A stretch of DNA of 64,000 bases from CBDFMG01 sp965221205 [NCBI: bacterium] (GTDB lineage Bacteria; SM23-31), in the NCBI GenBank assembly GCA_965221205.1, contig OZ244870.1, positions 186,001-250,000 on the forward strand. The letters run 5' to 3'. Shown piece by piece: positions 28,797-36,904 of the stretch; positions within the stretch are counted from its first letter, which is position 1, and every line of letters begins with the position of its first letter. Made by a program: the position numbers and the translations under genes. Under the pieces are notes generated by a model. That model saw only the letters and a list, made by a program, of their open reading frames with translations. It searched no databases and was not told the origin of the DNA.

Positions 28797-30095
28797 TTAC
28801 TGTTCGGAATCTTCGACTGGTTCTTCCGGTGGTTCAATGCGAACGATCACTTCTGTAATGCGGCGCTCTTTTATTTTATTGACTGTAAAACGGAGTCTGT
28901 CGACAATCAACTTTTCACCTTTATGCGGAATATGACCGAGATGATAGAGCACGAGACCAGAAACTGTATCGTATGCTTCGTTCTCTTCGATTTTAATTTC
29001 GAGCATTTCGTTTATTTCGCTAATATTGAGTTTTGCAGACACTCTGTAGGTGTTTTCACTCAATTGAACAACAGGATATTCAGGCTTATCGGTCTCATCA
29101 TATATCTCACCGACAAGCTCTTCCAATACGTCCTCAAATGTCACTAACCCTGCGATACCACCATGTTCATCCACGACGAGTGCCATATGGTTTTTTTGCT
29201 TTTTAAACTGCCGTAGTAACGCATCGATCATCATGTTTTCAGGCACAAACAGAGCGGGCTGCATTACCGATTTTATCTTTTTCTGGTGCTGATTCTGCAA
29301 ACCGGAAAAGAGGATATCTTTCCTCAAAACCACACCACTTATCTTATCGATGTTCTCTTCATAGACCGGAATTCTGGAAAACACTATGTTGTCAAGTTTG
29401 TTGAACACCTCAAGCGTTTCCTTAACGGTTATACTGCCGTCGAGTGTGAACATGTCAAGACGCGGTGTCATGACTTCAGCGACTTCGGTATTGTCAAGTT
29501 CGAAGACATTGTTGATCAGTTCCTTTTCTTCTTGTTTGATCGCCCCTTCTTCTTCACCAAGCTTTACCATTGTGATCACTTCATCTTCCGTAACAAGAGG
29601 ATATTGCTTCAGGTAGGTGTTGCCTGTGGTATATTTCATCAGTAGCAGTAGCGCTTTGGTGAATGGTGAAAAAATGAACTGAAAAAACGTTACGACAGGT
29701 GCAAGAAACTGTGCGACCGGGATAGCATGATGGACACAGAACGATTTCGGGTAAATTTCACCGAAAATGAGTATGAGGATTGTCATGAATCCGGTTGCGA
29801 TTCCGGCACCATAACCAAGTGCCTCACTGATCTGCATCCGCCGGAGAAGTTCAATTGTAACTGTTGTTGCAAGCGCAGCGGCACCGATATTGGCGAGGTT
29901 ATTACCGATCAATACAGTAATTAAGAGTTTGTTTGGATTGGATTTCAGCTTTTCGAGGAGCTGGGCATTCCGGTTTTTTTGCTCAATTAAATGTCGCACT
30001 TTCAGACGGGAAATAGACATAAAAGCTATTTCCGCACCCGAGAAAAAAGCTGAAAAAAAGATAAGAATTATGAGAAGAATAATCGGAAGCGTCAA
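28797..30095 (-). CDS. CNNM/CBS/CorC-HlyC family membrane protein
   Basis: 432 residues, TTG start at 30095 with GGGAGA 6 bases upstream. An N-terminal CNNM (DUF21) domain has about four membrane helices (1-150; IGNNLANIGAAALAT and FGEIYPKSF are typical). A CBS pair follows (about 200-330; LRKDILFSGL and LVVDEHGGIAGLVTFEDVLEEL), then a C-terminal CorC_HlyC domain. Relatives include magnesium/cobalt efflux proteins and GldE of gliding bacteria. Transport of Mg2+ or Co2+ is a family inference. Given the T9SS context GldE is attractive, but nothing in the sequence separates it from other paralogues. Confidence 0.88.
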   Translation of the reverse strand: MTLPIILLIILIFFSAFFSGAEIAFMSISRLKVRHLIEQKNRNAQLLEKLKSNPNKLLITVLIGNNLANIGAAALATTVTIELLRRMQISEALGYGAGIATGFMTILILIFGEIYPKSFCVHHAIPVAQFLAPVVTFFQFIFSPFTKALLLLMKYTTGNTYLKQYPLVTEDEVITMVKLGEEEGAIKQEEKELINNVFELDNTEVAEVMTPRLDMFTLDGSITVKETLEVFNKLDNIVFSRIPVYEENIDKISGVVLRKDILFSGLQNQHQKKIKSVMQPALFVPENMMIDALLRQFKKQKNHMALVVDEHGGIAGLVTFEDVLEELVGEIYDETDKPEYPVVQLSENTYRVSAKLNISEINEMLEIKIEENEAYDTVSGLVLYHLGHIPHKGEKLIVDRLRFTVNKIKERRITEVIVRIEPPEEPVEDSEQ

Positions 30096-30467
30096 CTGTT
30101 ATCTCCCATTAAATCAACTACGCACTGGTTCCATAATTGGGAGTTATCTTCTGCTGACAGAGATGAGTCTATATCCATAAGATTTGTTATACACATTTGT
30201 CAGAAAAAAGATATAAAGATTTTATATACCTGTCAAGCAAATTTTGCACTTGATCTGATGAGGTTGATTTTCATGTTTCATTTTCCTATATTTTTTTATA
30301 CTATTCAATATTCACTGATTTGGATGTTTTATATCGAATTGTATCTTTATCTGACTAGTAGAAATCCGGCACGTGCAGATGTGTTCGATTCCCTGCAATG
30401 GCAGTATGTGTACCTGAAAGTAAAAAGAAGTATTCATTTATGTTAATGCAGAATCCTCATATGATTA
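30096..30467. other. Intergenic region
   Basis: No supportable gene in about 370 bp. It separates the CNNM/CBS gene from plus-strand pseudogenes. A short plus-strand open stretch near 30350-30440 has no recognisable similarity. Confidence 0.4.
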
Positions 30468-30807
30468 TTGGAAAATCGCTTTAAAATAGCTGATTGTCTT
30501 TTATTTAACACTATACAACCGGAAAACAAGTTGGGATCTTATTACGGACATTTTGTTTTTATGCTCCATGCACATATTCCCTATGTTGTTTCACACGGCA
30601 AGTGGCCGTACGGAACAGATTGGCTGGCAGAGGCGGCCGCTGAGACCTATCTACCGCTTCTGAATACGCTGAGTGAGCTTGAGAATGAAGGAATGACGAA
30701 GAGAAATTTTTTTGAATGAACTGAGAGAGCAGGACCATCCGTTCGGCCACTTGCAACTTGAATGGTGCAAGAATCTACTGAATACACAATCTGCTGACCG
30801 GTCATAA
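30468..30807 (+). pseudogene. N-terminal remnant of a GH57/DUF1957-type alpha-glucan enzyme
   Basis: Residues GHFVFMLHAHIPYVVSHGKW, PYGTDWLAEAAAETYLPLL and NTLSELENEG match the N-terminus of family-57 glycoside hydrolases, such as the archaeal/bacterial type of 1,4-alpha-glucan branching enzyme. After a frameshift near 30710 a further piece (LREQDHPFGHLQLEW) follows, then stops. Only about 100 of the more than 500 residues remain, so glycogen branching by this gene is lost. Confidence 0.75.
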
Positions 30808-30917
30808 TCAAGTCTTTTTATGACTCTGGAAATGTCAGAAACTCAAATGGTGTTCTATTGAGTTTACTCTATAGCGTCCCGGAATCGGGGTTTCGGTTGA
30901 AATAAAATTCTTATTGT

Positions 30918-31467
30918 ATGCATATGAAACAACATTATATACACACTAAAACCACCGACTCAGTGAGACGGATTACTACTTTATTGACTATTCTGATTCT
31001 TGTAATCTGCATGATTCAGACCGTACAGAGTCAGGACAGATATCCCGATAAGCTGTATCCCCGGTCATCGACATGGTCGGTTAACTGCAGGTTCTAAGCT
31101 TGACAGACGAAGTAGTGATTGTCCTATTTCAGGGACGTGAAGCGCCATCGGAAATACACCGGACATCACTACTTAAAATCGAATATAAAAACGGCAGGCA
31201 GGTTATTTTTAACGAATTCATTAGAACTGCGGCACTTTCAGGAAGGTACCGAATATGTAAGGAAACTTATCAAGAGTCGGACGGTACAACTCCAGTATGT
31301 AATTCTGCCGGGTGGGAGTATCCTCAATGCTGAAATCATAAAACGTGGATACTGTCTGGTAGACAGGGGGAAGACTGCTGATTTACCTTGAAGATTTTAA
31401 AATGCTCGAAGCTGAGGCACAGCGGGAAAACAGAGGCATATGGAGTATCGACCCTTCGTTTCAGTAA
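30918..31467 (+). pseudogene. Exported nuclease-like (SNase-fold) gene, decayed
   Basis: An N-terminal export signal is readable from ATG 30918 (hydrophobic run LLTILILVICMIQT before VQSQ), then a stop near 31095. Later pieces in other frames look like the C-terminal part of staphylococcal-nuclease-like domains: VQLQYVILPGGSILNAEIIK-type text with RGYCLVDR, then YLEDFKMLEAEAQRENRGIW before the stop at 31467. The catalytic N-terminal half is not recognisable. The family call rests on the last third. Confidence 0.6.
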
Positions 31468-31526
31468 AAAATTAAGAATATCATTGCGTATAAATTTGGA
31501 TGTGCACCACCACAATGTTATGAGAT

Positions 31527-32252
31527 ATGCATAGAATTATGCAACCGATCACGACTACAATATGTGCCGTCTTATTCGATCTTGATAATACACTTTTTGA
31601 TCATGATAAGGCTGAAGTTGAAGCGTTAAAAGAAGTTCATGGCCTTTATCATCGAATCTTTAACGGGGTGTCGTTTGAGACCTTTCACAGCAAATTCCGC
31701 GTCAATAATGATAAACTCTGGGAATTGCTTACTGCCGGTGAAATAACTCGCTGGGAGAGCAGAGAGGAACGATTCTCCCGGACATTATCGGACTGCAGCC
31801 GTGATACTACTCTGGCTGCCGAGATGTTTTCAGCATATTTGAGTATCTATATCTATTATCACTATATGATTGACGGCACGGAAACACTTATACAAAAACT
31901 TCATGAAAAAAGCTACCGGCTCGGCATTATTACTAACGGTTTTACGACTGTGCAGGAAAACAAGATGGACCAGACCGGTATCAGAGACTATTTTACGACC
32001 ATTGTTATGTCGGAGCATGTCGGTGTCATGAAGCCCAATCCGAAGATTTTCGAGGTTGCATTACAATCGATTGGGTGTGAGGCTCATGAATGCCTTTTCG
32101 TGGGGGACAGCTTCAGCAGTGATGTCAGGGGGGCAGTGAATGCCGGAATGCAGGCAGTATGGTTCAATCCGAGCAGGAAACCGCCGTCAAATGGAAACGA
32201 TATACACTATCGCTCCATTACGCACCTCAAAGATATTTGGTCGCTCCTGTAG
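31527..32252 (+). CDS. HAD-superfamily hydrolase (YjjG/pyrimidine nucleotidase-like)
   Basis: 241 residues with all HAD motifs: I, VLFDLDNTLFD; II, IITNG; III, the Lys in VGVMKPNPKIF; IV, LFVGDSFSSDV. A helical cap follows motif I. The best match is the YjjG-like group of 5'-nucleotidases and small-molecule phosphatases; the substrate is not deducible. A second ATG at 31539 (MQPITTT) is an alternative start, and neither has a clear Shine-Dalgarno. An intact gene between pseudogenes, followed by a hairpin terminator. Confidence 0.88.
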   Translation: MHRIMQPITTTICAVLFDLDNTLFDHDKAEVEALKEVHGLYHRIFNGVSFETFHSKFRVNNDKLWELLTAGEITRWESREERFSRTLSDCSRDTTLAAEMFSAYLSIYIYYHYMIDGTETLIQKLHEKSYRLGIITNGFTTVQENKMDQTGIRDYFTTIVMSEHVGVMKPNPKIFEVALQSIGCEAHECLFVGDSFSSDVRGAVNAGMQAVWFNPSRKPPSNGNDIHYRSITHLKDIWSLL

Positions 32253-32290
32253 AGAAAAGAAACTGTCCACTTAACCTGTATATAAAAAAG

Positions 32291-32314
32291 ACTCCCCGGC
32301 TTTCACCAGGGAGT
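32291..32314. terminator. Hairpin terminator, probably bidirectional
   Basis: ACTCCCCGG-CTTTCA-CCAGGGAGT forms a stem with one mismatch between 32291 and 32314. It lies 39 bp after the HAD gene. On the minus strand it is followed by CTTTTTT, so it can also end transcription of the gene at 32468-32890. Confidence 0.65.
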
Positions 32315-32467
32315 TTCCCCCATAATCGGGCAGTTGTTCGCCCTATTTTATCGCACTTACATTACGGGATTTTAATATTGTATCCATCCAACCTTACGCA
32401 ATTTATGACTGCATAAATTCCGAAATATCACCTCCACCAGCAAATATATCGAGAATTTCTATAACTT

Positions 32468-32890
32468 TCACGCGTGTCTGCTGAACACGATTTCCGGTAA
32501 TTCTCTAACCAACCCTTCCACATCTCCATAGGCCTGTTTAATGGTATCTTTCGCGTGTGCTACAAATTCTTCTTTGTTCTGCCCCTCTTCAAACCGGGAA
32601 AAGTAGATATTCAGAATTCTGCGAGTTGTATTGTCAACATTGAAATACTCCGGTATTTCACCCTTACTGATCTGCTCAACCGCCTCAGGATTCTTCTCGA
32701 AAAATCCCGTAAGAAATTCCTTGACTTGTGCGAGAATTTCATTATGAATTTTTTCGCGGAGTTGAACAACATTAACATTATCCGATATCCGATGTTTCGA
32801 AGGTTTCTGTCTTAGGTTGTGCAATTTCCGTGCGTTTAAATATGACGATTCCACTGCTGAAAGATGCCCGACCACGCTCACTGTTTCCAT
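32468..32890 (-). CDS. Hypothetical helical protein, possibly DUF5610-like
   Basis: 140 residues, mostly helical and charged, no signal peptide or membrane segment. The C-terminal half (PEYFNVDNTTRRILNIYFSR, a KEEFVAHAKDTIKQAYGDV repeat-like helix, and GLVRELPEIV) recalls the DUF5610 domain, whose function is unknown. That similarity is from memory and weak. ATG start at 32890 without a clear Shine-Dalgarno. The gene looks intact and ends 154 bp before a terminator. Confidence 0.55.
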   Translation of the reverse strand: METVSVVGHLSAVESSYLNARKLHNLRQKPSKHRISDNVNVVQLREKIHNEILAQVKEFLTGFFEKNPEAVEQISKGEIPEYFNVDNTTRRILNIYFSRFEEGQNKEEFVAHAKDTIKQAYGDVEGLVRELPEIVFSRHA

Positions 32891-33461
32891 GATTATGGTG
32901 ACAGTCTTTCCTTTATATCAGATGCAACCTGATTTGGAACGGTTCCAACTTCCATGTTGTCCTCCTTCAATAATACCAATACAATCAATGCATAGAAAAC
33001 ATTGTAAAACTAAGAAAACGATTATTAAGAGCTGCCTGGGAGGTTTGAGATATTGAGAGTCAAAAGTCGCTTGTAGTCGCTGTGCCAGCTTCCCGATCAT
33101 TCCTTAATCAGAGGAGCCTCCTTACATCATTATTATCGGCAGATCTCATATGAACATTTATTTTTTAAGAGGTTTTTTTTATTATCGCTCAGTATATACA
33201 TTAAAGAAAGGCTGTTCGTGGCCTGTTACACCAGTAGTTTTTTCACTGTAATCTGTGAGAATCATAGCTATAGTGGTGTTGTAATTCATGGCAATATTGT
33301 GGAAAAAACAGTTCTTGTTTCGGTGTGAGACTCTTTGATTTTTTTCACGTACATTCTCGCCCGCCAGAACAACATTTCAGTCTGTAAACATAAAATGCAC
33401 AATCATCCGGCCTACAGCATTGAACGGAAATATACATCCAAAAGTCGCAAAACCAGACCTC
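32891..33461. other. Intergenic region without a supportable gene
   Basis: About 570 bp. Short open stretches exist on both strands (for example plus 32930-33056, with several Cys; minus 33170-33290), but none shows family similarity or a good ribosome site. Probably decayed sequence at the edge of the accessory island. Confidence 0.4.
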
Positions 33462-33939
33462 CTACACCAACAACCTCTGACAGTAATGGGGATTTTTCGC
33501 TCTACGGAATGTAGCTACATTAAACTCTCTGCGTCCTATGTATATGCTATGTAACAAATGCTTTAAAAGTTTATGCAATGAGAACAGTCCGGGTGTCTTT
33601 TGTATTACGTATTCATTAGGATCATCAAACGCTCTAGGTACCACAGCCTTTAAAGCATTCCAATAATTAGCAACTATGTTATAAACGTATTCAACCTCAT
33701 CTTTTTGATTGTTACATTCTTGGTCAAAAATTGTTTCTTTAAGCCAAGAGTATACAGGGGTTAAGCTAGGGATAATAGAAGTCGCTCTTATTATTTTACT
33801 ATTAAAAGCTGTATCTCCCGGAAGTACAATTGATCCATACCATGGTGAGCTTGAATCTTTATTTAAACGATCAACTACATTTCCAAGCACTATTCTTCGA
33901 AGTTCCACGGGAGGTATTTCGGATCGATCTTTATCTTAA
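33462..33939 (-). pseudogene. C-terminal remnant of a DGQHR/DndB-like protein
   Basis: The open segment reads DRSEIPPVELRRIVLGNVVD, RLNKDSSSPWYGSIVLPGD, later YNIVANYWNALKAVVPRAFD and YVIQKTPGLFSLHKLLKHLL. This resembles the C-terminal part of DGQHR-domain proteins (SPW..I, ANYW.A, KT.G..., LL motifs). The DGQHR core itself and the N-terminus are missing: an in-frame TAA lies just upstream. The family includes DndB and defence-associated proteins. It lies next to the broken EcoRV-like system. The assignment is by recalled motif pattern. Confidence 0.5.
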
Positions 33940-34211
33940 ATAATAATCGGAAATTAATCCTGTTTGTGGATTTGAAAACCAAGGGATTATTTGAGCGAAA
34001 TTGATGATTCGCGGAGCGTGTAGGACGTTCTACAAACCTTTGAGGTAAATTTAAATTACGGTCCTTGAACTGCTGCTCTATTGTACTTCGCCTATTGTAG
34101 AAGTGTATCATTACTGTTAGTAATAAATTTCTTGCAGAACAGTTATAAAATAGTGATATTATATAGTTTGAAAAACTATTGAATTACTTGTTAGGTAGAT
34201 CAGAAAAACTT

Positions 34212-34883
34212 ATGAACAACAAAGAAAAATTTGAGAAACAACTGAAAGATTTTGTGATTGAATTGCAAGAGTATATTAGTACGAAAGATGGTCACTGGAC
34301 AATAAAAGGATTCGTAGACGTTTTTAAAAATGTCTTCACCATATCATCTGACACTAAGATCGTGTCAAAGATACTTGAAATACATTTTTTCCCAATGATA
34401 TTAGAATTTGCAAAAAAATATGGATATAAAGTTGTTTTAGCTGAGCATCAAAACTACTATCCGGATATATCATTTATTTGTGAAAATGATGATCGAATAA
34501 AGTTTGCTGTCGATTTTAAGACAACCTATCGCAATCCTATAAAGCCATTCTTATGCAATGGATTTACCCTTGGTTCACACGGAAAGTACTTTCAGGATCG
34601 TACAAGTACCAAGAATATTCAGTTTCCCTATGGGGATTACTCAGGACATTATTGTTTAGGTATAATTTACAATAGAGTCAATGGAACATCTATAGATGAA
34701 ACAAAAACATATAAAATAGATGAACTCCAATCAATTACATCTGTAATCAGAAATTTTGAATTTTTCGTCGCCGAAAAATGGCGTATAGCAAGTGATAAGA
34801 GTGGAAGCGGAAATACTGCAAATATTGGAAGCATTAATAACATCAGAGATAACATCAACGGGCAAGGTATGTTCTCAAACTGA
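34212..34883 (+). pseudogene. EcoRV-like type II restriction endonuclease, C-terminus cut by IS
   Basis: Start taken at ATG 34212 (MNNKEKFEKQ); a TTG 11 codons earlier is the only longer option. In the numbering from that TTG, catalytic residues of EcoRV are all present: Asp96 (NYYPD), Asp112 and Lys114 (VDFKTTY). The recognition R-loop is kept as SGSGNTANIGSI (EcoRV GSGNTTNIGSI), and WRIASD, FTLG and KNI-x-FP also match. EcoRV cleaves GATATC, and these contacts suggest the same target. The protein stops at GMFSN because the IS supplies the TGA. About 35 C-terminal residues of the EcoRV length (245) are lost. Confidence 0.9.
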
Positions 34884-34918
34884 CCTGCCCCTAATGTTTG
34901 GGCCATTATTTAAGTTAG

Positions 34919-35776
34919 TCAATTCATCGATATATTCATTGTTGTATTATCCATTGGCCTTGAGACCGAATCCGGTGGTATAACGGCCTCGGGGGCGGGT
35001 GGCCGGTATCTGAGGGCACTATGCGGTCTCTTATGATTATACTCATTTCGCCAGCGTTCCACAAGCACTTTTGCTTCGTGTAAGGTATCGAAGATTTCCC
35101 GGTTGAGCACTTCATCACGCAGTTTGCCATTGAACGACTCAATATACCCGTTCTCCCATGGACTGCCTGGTTCAATATACAATGTTTTTACTCCCAGGCG
35201 CATGAGCCATGTCCGGACCGCTTGAGCAGTGAACTCTGTGCCATTATCACTTCTCAGGTGAACCGGAACTCCTCGCTGCACGAACAGTGTTGCAAGATGT
35301 TCTATGACGTCATTGTGAGTCAGCCTCCTGCCTACCACAATTGCCTGACACTCCCGACTGTATTCATCTAATATTGTTAACAAACGATAGCTCCTTCCCT
35401 CTCGGGTTCGTGCTTGCATGAAGTCATAACTCCAGACATGATCCCGGTACGCAGGTCGCAGCCGAATACACGAACCGTCATTGAGCCATAACCGTTTGCG
35501 CTTCGGTTGCCTCCGGGGAACTTTTAATCCTTCTCGACGCCACAAACGCTCCACTCTCTTATGATTGACCTTGAAGCCTTCTGGCTGTAACAGTGCGGTA
35601 ATTCGTCGATAACCATACCGACCATACTGCGTGGCCAACTCGACCATACGTTGCACGAACACCGGTTCATCCGCAGGAGAAATCGGGCGATATTGATGAG
35701 TGCTGCGCGGTACTCCCAACACACTACAGGCCCGGCGCTGCGAGATCTCGAGAGTCGTGCAAAGATGCTGCACCAC
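34919..35776 (-). CDS. IS3-family transposase OrfB (DDE catalytic part)
   Basis: 285 residues as an independent reading. The rve/DDE core includes WSYDFM (first Asp), LRSDNGTEF (second Asp) and SPWENGYIESFNGKLRDE (catalytic Glu). An N-terminal HTH_21-type segment (YGRYGYRRITALLQPEG) precedes it. The functional enzyme is expected to be the OrfAB fusion made by -1 frameshifting at A-AAA-AAC near 35800, after which the frame reads LLSPAKRREVVQHLC into this ORF. Confidence 0.93.
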   Translation of the reverse strand: MVQHLCTTLEISQRRACSVLGVPRSTHQYRPISPADEPVFVQRMVELATQYGRYGYRRITALLQPEGFKVNHKRVERLWRREGLKVPRRQPKRKRLWLNDGSCIRLRPAYRDHVWSYDFMQARTREGRSYRLLTILDEYSRECQAIVVGRRLTHNDVIEHLATLFVQRGVPVHLRSDNGTEFTAQAVRTWLMRLGVKTLYIEPGSPWENGYIESFNGKLRDEVLNREIFDTLHEAKVLVERWRNEYNHKRPHSALRYRPPAPEAVIPPDSVSRPMDNTTMNISMN

Positions 35777-35796
35777 CTCCCGTCGCTTCGCCGGGC

Positions 35797-36084
35797 TCAG
35801 AAGTTTTTTGCATCAACCGCCAGAGTCTCATTGAGGATTTGAATATCCAACTCTTTCTCGGCAACCAGGCGTTTCAGGCGAATATTCTCTCTCTCTAACG
35901 CTTTCAATCGTTTCGCCTGATTCACCCGAAGACCACCATACTCCTTTCGCCAACGATAATAGGTCTGCTCTGTAACCTCAATCTGGCGAGCAGCTTGTTG
36001 AACCGACTGACCTTGAGCGAGCAGTACTTCTGCCTCTCGAAGCTTGTGGATAATTTGTTCTGATGTGTGAATTCTACGTGCCAT
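35797..36084 (-). CDS. IS3-family OrfA (DNA-binding, helix-turn-helix and leucine zipper)
   Basis: 95 residues. KLREAEVLLAQGQSVQQAAR and TEQTYYRWRKEYGGLRV form the helix-turn-helix, followed by a coiled coil RLKALERENIRLKRLVAEKE. It ends DAKNF-stop, and the GCA-AAA-AAC codons just before the stop contain the heptamer A-AAA-AAC in the right phase for programmed -1 frameshifting into orfB. An upstream AAGGAGCA-type ribosome site is present. Confidence 0.93.
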   Translation of the reverse strand: MARRIHTSEQIIHKLREAEVLLAQGQSVQQAARQIEVTEQTYYRWRKEYGGLRVNQAKRLKALERENIRLKRLVAEKELDIQILNETLAVDAKNF

Positions 36085-36160
36085 TGATCTTGCTCCTTTC
36101 TTTTCAATCTAATCCCTGTACTAATATACTATCTGGATCAACTTTTGGGGGCAAGGTCAA

Positions 36161-36622
36161 AAAATTGTAAATCAAATTGATCATGTTTCTAAATTATTAG
36201 AAGCAAAAGACTTCACATTCAAATGTCAACCTTTTGAAAAAACAATTAAGTCTGGGGGTGTCTCAGACTTAATATATTGCGATCCACCTTATATTGATCG
36301 CCATGTTGATTATTATAATGGTTGGAATGGGAATCAAGAAAAAGCATTGTTTGATGTATTATACGCATCACCAAGTAAATTTATTTTGTCAACTTGGCAT
36401 AATAATGATTATAGAGTAAATAAATATATTTCTACCTTATGGAGCCGGTTTAATATTTTAACGAGAAAACATTTTTATCATGTAGGTGGAAGTGTAAAGA
36501 ATAGAAATCCAATGATAGAAGCTATTGTAACTAATTATGATGTAATTCCAATAGAATATGAATACAAGAAGCAAGAGCAACTAGTCTTGCTTGAAGAACA
36601 AGCCAAATATCAAAATGCCTAA
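36161..36622 (+). pseudogene. EcoRV-type adenine methyltransferase, N-terminal half missing
   Basis: Begins directly at the IS right end and reads open for 153 codons to TAA 36620. It contains the D12-class catalytic motif IV in LIYCDPPYIDRHVDYYNGW, then KFILSTWHNNDYRVNKYIS and HFYHVGGSVKNRNPMIEAIV, which are characteristic of the M.EcoRV/Dam-like family. The SAM-binding motif and roughly the first half (M.EcoRV is about 300 residues) are absent, so the protein cannot methylate. It is in the same orientation as the endonuclease fragment and belongs to the same system. Confidence 0.88.
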
Positions 36623-36904
36623 CAAACTGATGTAAATCGGACCTGCTTGCTCTGACTTGCTCTGAATTCCCATAAATAAGACGAACATATGAAAAATGAA
36701 TTTAAGAGTTGATCCGGATAGAGTAATTGTACTACAGTGAGTAAAAAACACTTGCAAAGACTGAATAAATCCCTTAATATTTAACATACTATATCCGGCG
36801 TGTTCTCACGACATACACACAATGGTATAAGAGTACCTACATTCCACCATTCCACACAATCCCAATTAATCTCTTTCGAGAGTTGCTATAAAGAGGAAGT
36901 AAAT

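Larger units (their letters stand above)
34881..36159 (-). mobile_element. IS3-family insertion sequence (IS407-like group), complete
   Basis: A 1279-bp element with terminal inverted repeats beginning TGACCTGCCCC (left) and TGACCTTGCCCCC (right, read inward). It carries overlapping orfA and orfB on the minus strand with an intact slippery site. No direct repeat flanks it (AAC before, AAA after), although the group normally makes about 4-bp target duplications. It sits between the two truncated genes of the EcoRV-like system. It appears intact and recent: a 123-bp piece at 41947 is identical. Confidence 0.93.

Noticed and set aside
30360-30400. GTTCGATTCCCTGC, reminiscent of a tRNA T-arm.
   Set aside because: No matching acceptor, D or anticodon stems can be drawn around it. 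No tRNA was found anywhere in the window.
34180-36660. Integron-like attC halves: TTGTTAGGT before the EcoRV-like gene and TAACAAACTG after the methylase fragment, in a region of small orphan genes.
   Set aside because: The sequences resemble R' and R'' boxes, but I found no paired inner boxes or foldable attC stem, and no integrase or attI in the window. A structure-based attC search would decide.
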